Positions 49,804 to 62,260 of a DNA stretch of 64,000 nt are shown here, piece by piece. The position numbers were made by a program, and so were the translations under genes. The notes under the pieces were generated by a model. It was not told the origin of the DNA. It did not search any database and saw only the letters and a list, made by a program, of their open reading frames with translations. This stretch comes from Morinoia aosen (taxonomy: Eukaryota; Arthropoda; Malacostraca; Amphipoda; Talitridae), in contig CM059560.1 of assembly GCA_030386875.1 (NCBI GenBank), positions 47,720,757 through 47,784,756 on the forward strand, read 5' to 3'. Each line of letters begins with the position of its first letter. The first letter of the stretch is position 1.

Positions 49804-50662
49804 TATGGAGTGAAAGGGCCATTTCAGGACATTTTCAAGATGCTAAATAAACAATAAAATTTTAGCCAAAAATCTATCGATTTGTTTCCAACTTATACAA
49901 ATATCCTTTATAATACTTCATTATCAAATTATTTCATGGAACCACGTTTGGCTTCAATGACTGATTCTAATCGGGTCCGGAACCGTTGACAAGCTAAAAT
50001 GAAGTGGTCCTTATTCATTTAGGACACCACCTGGACAACGGCTTTCCGTGTAGCTATGGAAACATGAAGATGTCGATTGGTCTGCCTATCAACGATGCTC
50101 CAGACATAATAGTCAGTAAGATTTAAATCTGGAGTTTGGGAGCCAAATGTTGGGGGTCACATGATCGTAAAATTCTCTGATAACCAGTCTTGGGTTACTA
50201 TGTCTTTGTTAGACGGTGCTGAGTCTTGCTTAAAGACGTATTGTTTACACTGCAATCTTATTATATTTATCTATCCAGGGCTTAACAATCATTTTTCGAA
50301 TAGCAATGTATCGAACAGCATAGACTTTAAGATTCTATGGTATGACATGACCTTCGCTACTCACAACTAACAAAATCACCGCCTTAAGAAAGCTTCTTCC
50401 TCTTGCTAAAAGGGATACATTGCCGTCACATCCCATTTGTTCCGGCAAAACGTTATTAACAAATGCTTCAGCAACATGTACACAATTGCTAATTTCTGAA
50501 TCGATATATGTTTTGCAGTTGAAGTAACTGAAATTGTACCAACGTCTTTTAATTATTTGAGCTAACATCTTACTCTGAATGGGTTTTCTGGAATAAAGAG
50601 ACAAAATTATAATGATTTGAGCGTGTTATGAACTAACAATGACATGTCCCTCCCACCCTGTA
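49804..50662 (-). pseudogene. Decayed mariner-family transposon with transposase pseudogene
   Basis: The minus strand encodes a broken Tc1/mariner DDE/D transposase. Readable blocks in order are AVILLVVSSEGHVIP (about 50340-50380), VKPWID, YVFKQDSAPSNK with the second catalytic Asp at 50223-50225, TQDWLSENF, TPDLNLTDYYVW with the third acidic position as Asp at 50112-50114, DRQTNRHLH, and near the C-terminus HFILACQRFRTRIESVIEA. These match the order of mariner catalytic domains. There are 36 codons between the two Asp residues, with an in-frame stop and signs of small indels, so a DD37D (maT-like) origin is possible. The upstream block is in another frame and there are several stops. The N-terminal DNA-binding region is not recognisable. 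Degenerate terminal inverted repeats (16 of 23 matching) occur at 49804-49826 and 50640-50662, each starting with TA. The element is about 855 bp, shorter than the roughly 1.3 kb of intact mariners, so it is internally deleted and inactive. Confidence 0.85.
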
Positions 50663-51877
50663 TTTTCTAAAAGAAAAAAAAAAGACTACCTTCGGAAGCG
50701 GAAAATAAACCAGCCCCGTCTCGCATCACCGGTGGTGTGCAGACTATCTTTCCCCGCAATAGTCAAAATGGATTCCCCATCAATAATGATGAGATTCTCA
50801 GCAGTGGCAACGGCCGTAGCAAACTCAAATTTACACTCCATTTACTCTTCTCATTACTCTGACACAACTAGCTTTTTCTCTGCAGCAACAGACATTTAGC
50901 ATGCATGGTATGATTCTACTTTCTAATATGGGGGCAAGTTAATCTATTTTTCATTCACGGTAGCGTCGACTGAAGCCTAGGCAATCAAAATACTCCAAAC
51001 TGTAGAGAGCTTAATGAATCGTTGTTAGGCTGATGAATTGAAGAGCACATGCTTGTCTAGGGAGAAAGAAGAACATGATAATAACAACATGAAGCACTGT
51101 TTGCATATGGGTAAACTTATACATCTCATATGTTTTGAACTTCACGCATGGTTTCCGGACACCGATATTCACCAGAGTCATCGTGTCTCTTACACGGAGT
51201 GCGTGAGCGTTTCCTACGCCTTCTCGCAACCTCGAGTCAGCACCACACAGATTCCTCTAAATTTTCGCCGCAATTTTCCAAAGACGAGGCAAATTGAGCC
51301 ATTCAGGGTAAATTGCCGGCTCGGCTCTGAGAGGGCAGCCCCAGCAAAACAAGCGCGCCGATCAGACGCACGCTCGGAATATAAACTAACTTTACTCGCC
51401 AAACTCTTAACATAGCAAATTTAAACTATTGATCAAGAATGGCGAAGAAAATGATCAAGCACATGCAGATGGCTTGAGCACTGCACGAAACTCGCAAGAA
51501 AGTCCCTGAACATTTTGAATACATTGAAAAATACACAACATGAGTTACTGCTATTCTTCGATGAGCATCGAGCATCGTCAAATCATTTCGAAGTCATGAA
51601 AGAACGTCAAAAATTCAGCTTTTGTTCAAATATCATAACATTTTGATCTCATTGATGTACTTCGAATACTTTCAATAGTGAAGATGAAATCCAGGGGTCA
51701 TTTGCATCGTTCTGCAGTATGAGGCGTACAGGAAAATTCCTGAGGTCATACCCCAGAAATTCAGCAGGAGATCAGTACATCAGAGTAAAATGATATAATG
51801 TAAGTACTAAAGTTCACGTTTACATTAAATAAAAGAGGTTCAATCAATTGGAGAGTGACCAGCAGGCAGCTGAGTGC

Positions 51878-51932
51878 GGCTCTTTGCTGTGGCGCAGCGG
51901 CTAATTGCAATTTATGGCGATGAGGAGCCGTG
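51878..51932 (+). other. tRNA-like head fragment (box A only)
   Basis: TGGCGCAGCGG (51890-51900) is an exact box A match, followed by CTAATTGC as in a tRNA D-arm. CGGCTC before it pairs with GAGCCG after it. No box B is seen at tRNA distance, so it is at best a truncated or decayed tRNA-derived SINE head. Confidence 0.25.
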
Positions 51933-54429
51933 TAGCATCGCTCAGTAACCCGACTCCCGTGCTGTCCTCCACACATGCACCCGAGCTAGGCTGCCTGTAC
52001 AGAAACGGAGTGCATCATGCAGGGAAAGCTGGCATCCTCTGATAACGTACGCCAGACTTTGACTACACGTAGGCTTCCACCGCATCATATTTCTACGTTT
52101 GCTGTTGCGCACTTCGCCATTTATCTTTGCGCAGATGGACGGATTCCTTCAAACGAAGAAGAAAAACTCTTGAGTCTCAACATGCGCGTTCCGTCAATGT
52201 ACGGTGAACATCAACAGCATCGCCTGAATATGGGAGAAATATACAGAAAACTATATTGATATCTTTCATCGACTGCCTTCATCATCATGAGTTCAGCACG
52301 GAACAGTATTAGTCGTTACTGTAACGGCGTGCGCCACACATCCCTAGATACTTAAATTTGTCAGAAAATAACACTGAAAAGGGGTCGGTGATGAAAATAA
52401 CTTACACAGTAAAGTTTAAACGAACAGCGACTTCCACATTTAAGATAAAACTTATTTTTCCAAGAATTTTTATTTTATTGGTGCACTCGTGGAGGCAAAA
52501 ATGAATGATGGAGTTATTTTGAATTAAGAGACACAATTTATTTGGGATAGCTATTTACATGGGAAAAAATGAAGTCTCGGATCAAGTATTAGCAATATAT
52601 ACTACAATAGAATACCTGTATCAGCGCTAACACTGCCTTCTAATCGTCATTTAAGTTTAAAATAAAAACTTGAGAAAAATGCGTGTATGCCCAATATATT
52701 TATTTAATGAAAGAGCGGCAATTATGCATACATGAAAGCTTACTATAAATAAAGCAAATGATATCAATTTTACGCGTACATCCGTACTCTACTCATCGTA
52801 CAATAACTACAACATGGGCATTGAGAGGAATCGTGTATCTGTGCTACGGTCAAAACATTGTGCTTTTCCAATTTACATAAGAGTATTAAAGTAGTCATTA
52901 ATGATAGCCATTATCTATGTAGATATTTGTAAGCATGATGGGGTATAAAGCGGTGATACCATGTAGTGTATCCCTGCCGTAAAAATAGCTACGATTCTTT
53001 ATAAAGCTAAAACCATAATTTATACATGAGCACTGTTTTTAAAAGATCAGTTTGTTTCAACTTTTTCCCCCGATTCTTCTATTTCCGTGTTACTATAAAA
53101 TTGAAATAAATTTCAATCAATAAGAGTTAATTAGTTTCAATATTGCAAAAACATTACTTTTATTGTGTACTCTTCAAGTATTCAAGTCACATGGTAGAAG
53201 TAGAGCAGGAGAGATCAAGCAAATATCATTTTAAGCGAACACGCAATAAGCTGCGCATTATTTTACAGGGAGATAAATATGAGACGATTTTTTAGTGTTA
53301 TAGATTTTGGTTGCCATTATAATACTGAAAGACCAAACAGTCGCTTGGGATATAACGCTTAAATGAACAAATATTCCCATGCTCTGATTACGGAGAAAAA
53401 GAAAAACGCAAAAAAAAAGATTGTGATCAAACATAAGTCCAGCGAAATGACACGCCGACCATCTTATAAAAATGAGGGAAAATAAAGTATAAAAACTTCG
53501 TAAGTATAAAGTAAAACTCGCAGTAGTTTCCAGAACCAACACTAGTAAATTTCTGGCTACGAAATCATTGCTCTGATCAATTAGAGGCGCTTAGTCTCGA
53601 ATTTTAAGGAACGCTAACCATGACAGACAACATCGGTAGACCCTTCTTTTCAGAAGCTCGAGAAACGTTCCTATAATTCGTGGGGTCTTTTTTGTATGTC
53701 ATTGGGGGAGCTATCATTTGAAGTCATTATTCTCCTTTGCTTGCAATAAATTGGCGCTTTGTAGATATTTTCTACAAGTCTGCAAGGGCAAACACAGCCA
53801 GATTGTATGCTGCGTTTGGACTAAGCTAATGTCTTTCGGTATTACCGCTCAGGTGGGAGTCTTTAGCTTTCAACCACCGGATAAAAAATAAGAAAGCTAA
53901 TCAAGCCTAGCTTCAGAGGTATTCCGATAGGCAGCTCTGGTGTGCTATAAATATAACCAATAAAATCAATATGCAAATAATACAAGATGTCTAACGGTGA
54001 ATTGCCTTGCTTTCCTGCAAAAAATAGTCCTGGGCTTATCCAATTAGCATAGCGCTGCGAAATGAAAGTACACGCAAGAACCGCGCAACAGAAAGAACAT
54101 TCAGATTCTGATCACTAAAGCCGCATAAACATAAAATGTTCGATAATAATTGACAGTTATCGAGCACGAACTCTTCTTTCAATTAATATTGTCTTAAGTT
54201 TACGAGCAATTACATCACAAACGACTATCATGAGCAACCTCAATTAATTTGCGAGAGGCAAAAGAAGGAAAATAGCAACGAGGCAAAAGATATGCTAGGA
54301 GCCACGCTGAACAACTTCTCCTATAATTGATGTCATGCATATTAAACCGCGGAAAGATATAACAAAGCCGGAAAGTGATACCAATTACAGCTCTAAAGAG
54401 CGTCGCTAGTAAAATGAAACGCTACACTC

Positions 54430-54807
54430 ATGGAAGAGAAATTTTTCAATATTCTAGAGCTATCGCGATCTGTATCGAAGCTGTGCTATAGTCCCACCAA
54501 CATGCGATTTGCAAAGAAATTATCTGGTTTAGGACAAAGGGTCGTCAGTGACGAAGAGAAACCAGGGCTCATCACAAATTATGCGACGTGGTTCAATTTA
54601 TGCAGGCAGGTCCGACTTAAAATTCAGAGGAGATTAGAAGAAGACGCAGGGGCCTTCCCGAGAGCTCTTGCGGCGTCACTTCTACGGATTACTGCCCTAA
54701 TTGACCGGAGGATTGAGGGGGTGAGAGTTGCTCGGCCCGTCTTCATAAGACGCGCCCTCGCCCCTGGTCAAGGCGCCTTCAAAAACGCCTCAATTGAGAC
54801 CAATTAG
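54430..54807 (+). CDS. Hypothetical ORF, 125 aa, doubtful
   Basis: An ATG-initiated frame starting MEEKFFNILELSRSVSKL. The product is basic and probably soluble, with Arg/Leu-rich helical-looking segments (VRLKIQRRLEEDAG, then RALAASLLRITALIDRRIEG) and no membrane segment. I recognise no family. The second half lies in GC-rich DNA, where long open frames arise more easily. There is no evident TATA box or splice structure. A few frames of this size are expected by chance in the window, so translation is uncertain. Confidence 0.2.
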   Translation: MEEKFFNILELSRSVSKLCYSPTNMRFAKKLSGLGQRVVSDEEKPGLITNYATWFNLCRQVRLKIQRRLEEDAGAFPRALAASLLRITALIDRRIEGVRVARPVFIRRALAPGQGAFKNASIETN

Positions 54808-57312
54808 ATTATATATGAATACCTGCGACCTCAGGGGAGGAAGAATCAAATTTCCGTGGCTCACTCAGGCCCTAAAGGATTTAAATTTTATTTTTAAAAA
54901 TTTTTAAATTGAAATGTGGTTCTATCTTTAGGACGCACGAGAGCGCACAGAAATGAAAAGCACGATGGAAAAATGAGCGGCTTAGCAAAATTTCTAAATT
55001 CAAAGTTTGAGTTTGTAATTGGTAAAAGAACACAATGGAAATATTGCCAGGAATTGGGTACGATAATGCGACCAAAATTATTGAGTTACAACAAATTCAG
55101 TGGAATTTTCGAGTTAGCATAGGCGACAAGTTTCACACTGAAAATAAATGAGTTAGATCGAATTAAAATATTGGAAACACATCGTGTCAATTGTTTTACG
55201 TCGGCAAAAAACGCAAATGAAATCTATATGATGGAAATAAGTTTACGTATAGTTACAAATAAAAGAGACAGGATCGAATGCATTTGCCTATGCAGGAAAA
55301 TAATGCAAAAATTATGGGATACGTGATCTTTATGGTAATTTTTCCAATATAACTAAAGGATGATTTGAATTTCTGAACGAACAAATCGAAAAATACGTGA
55401 CTAAAGACAACTGGATCTCAACTTCAGCGGGCCAGTCCTCTTTTAAAAAAGACCGCGTATTTAAATTCTAGAATGTATCTACAGTACCCCAAAGTGATGC
55501 GTCTACGGCTCTTTGAGCAAATTAAAAAATAACATTACACTGATACCGATAAAACTTGGTCAGAATGTTGCAAATGAACACAAACAAAAACGTGCAAGAA
55601 CCTAAAAGAATACCCCGCAGATGGAGTAAGTAGTGAGAGCGCGTCCCATAAGGGCATAATTAACGACGACTGGGAGTGCACAATAAACATACGCTGTGAG
55701 CATCACAAGACCATAAACAAATTCCCCAGAGACGGTCAATAAGTACAGATGCACATTACGATCGATAGCGCGGCTGACATTAACGAATGTGTATAAGATC
55801 TCGGCCATGTGTCCCTCACAGAGCAAAACACAATCTGTTTAGTGTTCATGTAGAACACAGCACCGTGGGTTCAGAGACCGAGAAGATCCCATGCCAGTTA
55901 GCAACTTAGTCATTTGCGGTGTGGTAAACCATTTAAACATCAAAACTATGTTATGTTTGATGGTCATTTTATTTATTGAGCGAAGTATACAATCATAAAC
56001 TGTTTAAGCAGTTTAGGTGAAGGTTGCGTTCTATTGCCATCGATCAAATAAATTACCTGAATTCAATGGTAAATAGAATATTCATCGCGAAAAAATTCAA
56101 TAGAAATCTAAGGAACCTTGGCAGTCATGAGCATGATAATCAATACAGATCGCTGTAGTTTTCATGCTCGTAAAAAGACAAGTTCACTGGTCAGACGAAT
56201 AAATATGGCGAGTAAAAGAGACATCAGTGTATGCCGATGGGCATAAAAAATTCTCTACGACTCCGAACACACAAATGAATCTAAAAGGAGCACATGCAGC
56301 GTACCTAGCGCGTGAGCTGGTGCCCGTGCAGCTGGCCTTTTATAATGTTTCTTTAAAATTCGTAATTTATGTTTTTAGAGTAAACAAGTGAGCACGACGA
56401 GAATTTATACTCTCGATTCTGGCCTCCAAAACGACATCTGGTTCCGGCCTTATGTAAACCATTCGTACTTTATTTAATCAGTGTTTGTATTGTACATAAA
56501 AAATCTGGAAATTGTTGAATATGTTTCACTGTTACCTTCAATCAATTCCGTGTCAAAAACGAGCACGTTGGCAGACAAGCAACATTCAAAACGCTGTCAG
56601 TTTATTTTTGACACACTTCATTAATATATTCATTAGAGTAACAAATTAATGAAAATAGCAACTCGTTCGAGGTAACATTATTTTACACCATTATAGCGTC
56701 GAGGACGCTTCGTGCATCCGCCGGAAATTCTCAGGTACTCAAATGCTTTCTGAAGAGCAGGGCACCTTAGAGAGAGGCCATGGCAGAAAGCCAAACTCAT
56801 TTTCTGCTCGGCACTGATCGAGTGAGCTAAATAAAGGTGATAATGAGCCATCAATGGACCCCCCGAGGACTTTAATCAGCATGCAAATGAACTCAATGTG
56901 GGCCCAAGCCAGGCCAATAAATTAAAATCTGATGAAGAAGCTTGTGCATTATTAAGAGTCGCAAACACAACACGGCCATAGATCTCACCCCACACCACTT
57001 TCAAATTGATGTGTATGGCGGAACACTTGATTGTGCAATGATGACGTGTAGACTAGTTGGCTGTAGGCTGATTTGTACATTCACTGATCACCTTTTTAAG
57101 CTTGTAAAGAGTCGAAGTCGAGCTTCACGCGTCGCATTGCATTCTAAACCGCGAATAAAATGAATGCGTCTAAATCAATTTTTAACATGCTACTCAAACA
57201 TGTATACTATACTCAGGGAAAAACTATCTGAACATTAATCAAGGCTGTGACACAAACCATTCTCAGTATTAAAGTTTGGGTACTTGAAGCGTCGTCCAGC
57301 CAAAATTTTTTT

Positions 57313-57360
57313 TTTGCGGCGGTTGCGTGGTAGCATGCGCCCGCCCAGCGCTGGCACCAC
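57313..57360 (+). other. tRNA-like head fragment
   Basis: GGTTGCGTGGTAGCATGCGC resembles the D-arm and box A region of glycine-type tRNAs (GGTTCAGTGGTAGAATGC pattern). A CTTCGATCC string near 57460 resembles box B but is too far downstream for a tRNA. It is possibly a decayed SINE head. Confidence 0.2.
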
Positions 57361-57815
57361 AATAAATTGGGCAGAAAGAGCGTTTATACTGTCAGCGGAG
57401 TGAGATGATAAGATCCAGGCCGCGGATTTGCCATTCCAGGGAGAGGGAGACTGTCCGCTTCGATCCTAGTTAGTTCTGACACACATATCGGCGTGCGACT
57501 TTGTTTATGCCAAGAAGAGTACAGCACGCATTTATTTACGTGGGATAGAGTCTCACTACTCATGTGTGCCCAAAGTGTAGTGTAGAATTTCAGGAGACGT
57601 ATTTCCAATGTTATTAATTTTGATCCAAATCGAAGCCGCACAAACACGCATGGCCAAGATCTACATTTCATACATTAAAAACCAATCATTAATGTAGTTA
57701 ATTCCCTAATATGGTCAATGTGTAGGGATTTGGTCTTCAGCCATTACCAGATGTTGAAAATGATGATGTCGGTAGATCCGAAATCTCTATTTTGAGTACA
57801 CTGGTTCCATTTTAA

Positions 57816-57837
57816 GTACACTAAACTTTTAGTGTAC
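57816..57837. repeat. 22-bp palindrome
   Basis: GTACACTAAA and TTTAGTGTAC pair perfectly around a CT centre. A further GTACACT lies just upstream at about 57796. Confidence 0.9.
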
Positions 57838-60800
57838 AGCTTGAGAATTTCCTGTAAACAGCCACAATCAAGAAAGACTAATATTGAACGGCTGCGTGTC
57901 ACCTGAAATACTGGTGAGCAGCATTCACTGTTTGTGCTTCATGGGACACGCGCGCGCAGCGGCCGCGCGTAGTCCGTCAAAGTGGAGCGCACCCAAGCAT
58001 AACAGGAGCGGCCCGACGCAGCACAGTCAGGTAGTGTTGTGCAGAGCTCTCATGAATACACAAAAAATGGGAGTCGCCCGAGGCAGTAACTTGACATGTA
58101 CATGGACGCACTGGACGGAGATTCAAACATGAATGCAGGAGTTGTGTTTAATCCCGTGCATATGTTGCTGGAGTTAAGTCTCTTTGAGGACGCCGCCGGC
58201 CACTCATCTCTCTAGCTGGAGATGACACACAGATTTCAGGCGCTTTTTCATTGCACGGGACATGGAAGTACGAAGAAGATGCGAGCACATGACACTCTGT
58301 GATACTTACGTTTCAGGATTTTGTTACGCATATTTCGTATGTTATTATGCGGAGAACTTGAACTACTTTCTACTTAAAATAGAAAGAACTTGAACTACAG
58401 TTGAATAATGAAATTCTCCAGCTTTATCAATTTATTTTCTCCAAGGTGTAGAACTCAGTTTAGTACTAATGCTTATTCATCTCAATAATAATACCCCAAC
58501 CATCTCATGAAAAGAGCCATAACTATGAGGGACGGCAATAATGTAGCGCTCAAAGTTATTTAATTGCAAAATAGCAATAAAATTCTTTCAAAATGCAACT
58601 CATTTACGCGGTTTTGAACAGAAGAATGTTATAATAATGAATAGAAATGAAAAGTAGCATTATTTTTTAATAAATCAATGCAAATTTGGCAGAGTAGAGT
58701 TATATCAAACTCCCACGAGTCTTGAATAAACTGAATGAGTAACGGAACAAAAGTACAACACATACAACTTTAAAAAACACAATCACGCTTCACGGCCATT
58801 TCTGCGCCACAATAAGCAACCAAAAACCAAATCTGTAGAAGTAAATGCGCGCAAATCCCCCGGGTTGGTTCATGCAAAGTACGTGCGCACCTTACGTAGA
58901 GACACAAGCACAATGTCTCGTACGCCTTGCGTGTGTTTTTATCCTAGAGTTCCCTCAGGGCACAAGTGCTACGTGCCTGGCATTCTTGCCTGACACTCAT
59001 TCCAACATTTAGAGCCCAAACTACGCCTTGGCGGAACGAACTTCAATAAAAACCGATGAATTAGCTTCTTTTTCGCTTGAAATGATTGCTACACTAACTT
59101 TACTCGCATTCCAAGAGTATTTTAGCACAACCGAGAAAACTACCAATTTAAAAGAGCTTTAGGGCAAGTTATAACTTTGGCCTCTCTAAGAGTTTTATCA
59201 GACGAAATGAAATAACAAGCCAACTCTTAAACTTTCATTCACAATCTCTAAATTCGGCGATTTATATTCGATGATTAGACACAGGAAATTGGCGTAGCTG
59301 GCTGCCGGCTCAAGCGTTAAGGCACACAAGTGTTACGTTACTGAGTTCGAGTAATTTGAGCATTCGACGCAAACTTGCATGCATTTTTTAACTAAAATAC
59401 TCGCATGATGACTACTGAAAACGATAATGCCATGTCGGATGTTGTCACCCATCGTAAATTGTGCCGCTAGTATCGAAACGTTGATCGAGAAAACAGCAGA
59501 AACCGAACTAGTTGTAATACCTACAAATTTACATTCATACTTGTAAATATGTAACACTCACTAAAGTCAACGACGAAATTTAGCAAAATAACTATGCAAA
59601 ATAAAATAAACTACGCAAGATCACGAGAGAAAAGGGAGCATATACGTCCATTTCAGGTTTCAATTAATGATGAAAAACAATAAAAGCAGGCACACATGTT
59701 CGCGGCATACATGAAAAAGGAACGAGGATTCATTTAGCACCACGAGTGATCACGCTTAATGGCAAAATAGACAACTTTACTGCACAATACAGAGACAACT
59801 TTGAATTGAAAACAGAAGGTAATTTTCTAAAATGGCCAAATTCAAAAGCAAGCTTAGTTAGCAGGATTAGTTGAAGAGACAAAGACTAATTATCATAATT
59901 GGGGAGTCCGTCCGAAGCGGAGCCCGAAAGCGAAGCAATCAGAGAATCTCAAGAGGAGCTGAAGGCGGTAGTTACAGTGCCGCGCTGGAAGCCTCAGCGC
60001 GTGCCTCTCACCGAACAACAAGAGCACCCACCCAGTCTTTTCTCCCTTTACAAAGCGTATTTTTTTGCTTTCTTGGGAATCTTCTTTTTCCATCAGAGAA
60101 ATTCCGGCCCGACACAATAAAGCATGAAGGAATTAGCTCGGCCTCGAGATAAGCATCGAGCAATGGCCGATGCTCAGCTTGCCTAATTTTCAACGTGGCA
60201 AATAAATTTGAAGTAAATTCGAAAGCAAAAGGGCATGAACGCTGCGAAAAGTTTTACGTACTGCGATGCAGTCAAGGGTGTGCGCGCGCGCATTGGAGAG
60301 CCAAAATAGCATGCATTGTTGAAAGTCCACAACATCCTAAGTACAGAATTAAAGCGATGAATTTGCGGATGTATTTTTTCATGCAGAAATGAAAATTCGA
60401 CGGGAAAATTTATTACACATTCTAAAAATCTACAGTACGCGTAAAATTTATAGAAATCCCAATCTGAATTCTTCTGGAATAAGATATCCAGTAAAAGAAT
60501 CTTTCAGCAATCTAGAAGAATCAAAAGCCACTAATGGTACCCAAAGGTACCCCTCGGGAAAAAACACGACTATTTTTATAAAAATAAATTTTCTAATCAC
60601 CGCACACGCTCATTAATTTTTGCTAGCAACTGCACACATCAGAAAGGTCCTATATTACATAGATTTAGAAACACTCGAGAGCTCGACACGAATGACATAA
60701 ATTTCACGGCCTGTTCTCAAACTAGCACCGGAGAACCGACCGAGAAATACCCAAAATTTAAGTACCGTTCCCACTTGTCTTTCCAGGGCATAAATTAACG

Positions 60801-61490
60801 GGACGTTTTAACGCAAAGCTTGCACTCCAATACCGCGCTGGCGGGCCTCATTAGTCTGTTGCTGGAGAGAGCGACAAACACTCAACCCCAGCTCTATCAA
60901 TTACACCGGCAACTCAAAAGTTTTAGCTACAAGTTAAACCTCGTCACTGCAGATTTTCAATACGATTGCGAACGCAAAATTTATGGGAAAAGAATAACAG
61001 CTCGGAGGATATAAATTTTTATCTTGCCAGTCCAAAAATTCGGTATGTTTGAATTTCACTGTAGAGTGATGTCTAACTTTCATTTCGGTGTCACTGCAGT
61101 GCATTTAAAATTTCATAAACAAAAAGTATTTGCTGTGAAAGTTACTCTCTTTGATTAACAATTTGCCCCAAGTTTTATCTCCAGATGAAATATTAGACTA
61201 ACACATATTTGATAAACAAGGCTTTAACTGTCAAAACGCATGAACTGAGAAATTTAACTTTCATCGGAAAAACACATCCGCCATGAATACAAATATTGAC
61301 AAGAATGGACGAGTCCTTCATGAATTCTTAATTAAAAACAACAGAGCGAATACTTCAACTCATCAGATGAGAAGTATTTTTCTGCAGCGAGCATGTTTGA
61401 AATTTCATCATAAAGTCTATCTGGAGAGCAACGAGCAAGATTCAGCGAAGCGTACAGAAGCTTGGAACTGAGGAGACAGGGGCAGTTTAG

Positions 61491-62260
61491 CGATGTGCAG
61501 CGGTTGTTGGGACGATGGGCAGCGGTAGTTGGGACGATGTGCAGCGGTAGCTGGGACGATGGGCAGCGGTAGCTGGGAAGATGTGCAGCGGTAGCTGGGA
61601 AGATGTGCAGCGGTAGCTGGGACGATGGGCAGCGGTAGCTGGGACGATGGGCAGCGGTAGTTGGGACGATAGGCAGCGGTAGTTGGGACGATGTGCAGCG
61701 GTAGCTGGGACGATGGGCAGCGGTAGCTGGGAAGATGTGCAGCGGTAGCTGGGACGATGTGCAGCGGTAGCTGGGACGATGGGCAGCGGTAGTTGGGACG
61801 ATGGGCAGCGGTAGCTGGGACGATGGGCAGCGGTAGCTGGGAAGATGTGCAGCGGTAGCTGGGAAGATGTGCAGCGGTAGCTGGGACGATGGGCAGCGGT
61901 AGCTGGGACGATGGGCAGCGGTAGTTGGGACGATAGGCAGCGGTAGTTGGGACGATGTGCAGCGGTAGCTGGGACGATGGGCAGCGGTAGCTGGGAAGAT
62001 GTGCAGCGGTAGCTGGGACGATGTGCAGCGGTAGCTGGGACGATGGGCAGCGGTAGCTGGGAGGATGGGCAGCGGTAGTTGGGACGATAGGCAGCGGTAG
62101 CTGGGACGATGTGCAGCGGTAGCTGGGACGATGGGCAGCGGTAGCTGGGACGATGTGCAGCGGTAGCTGGGACGATGGGCAGCGGTAGCTGGGACGATGG
62201 GCAGCAGTAGCTGGGACGATGGGCAGCGGTAGCTGGGACGATGGGCAGCGGTAGCTGAGA
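61491..62260. repeat. 22-bp minisatellite, 35 units, higher-order structure
   Basis: There are 35 tandem 22-bp units in perfect register. The consensus contains GGCAGCGGTAGCTGGGACGA; variable positions are GGGC/GTGC/AGGC, GCTGGG/GTTGGG and ACGAT/AAGAT. Units 4-13 (61557-61776) are identical in variant pattern to units 16-25 (61821-62040), so a 12-unit (264-bp) block has been duplicated. On the minus strand the unit has no stop codon in any frame, and because 22 is not a multiple of three one frame passes through all phases. This creates the 280-codon open frame at 61487-62329, which starts at GTG and contains no ATG. It translates to a 22-residue repeat (PSYRCPSSQLPLPIVPATAA core). I regard it as a minisatellite, not a gene. 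Confidence 0.95.

Larger units (their letters stand above)
50663..61490. other. Gene-poor DNA with small tRNA-like and palindromic signals
   Basis: No recognised gene. tRNA-like heads at 51878-51932 and 57313-57360, the ORF at 54430-54807 and a palindrome at 57816-57837 are listed separately. GC-rich patches at 51170-51380, 57900-58080 and 59900-60120 carry frames on both strands without known motifs. Confidence 0.5.

Noticed and set aside
51038-51415. 125-codon plus-strand frame
   Set aside because: It starts at TTG, overlaps minus-strand frames, and has no domain or splice evidence.
59300-59355. Leu/Ser-type tRNA-like segment (GGCTCAAGCGTTAAGGCAC ... GAGTTCGAGT)
   Set aside because: Box A and B words are only approximate and no acceptor or anticodon stems form.
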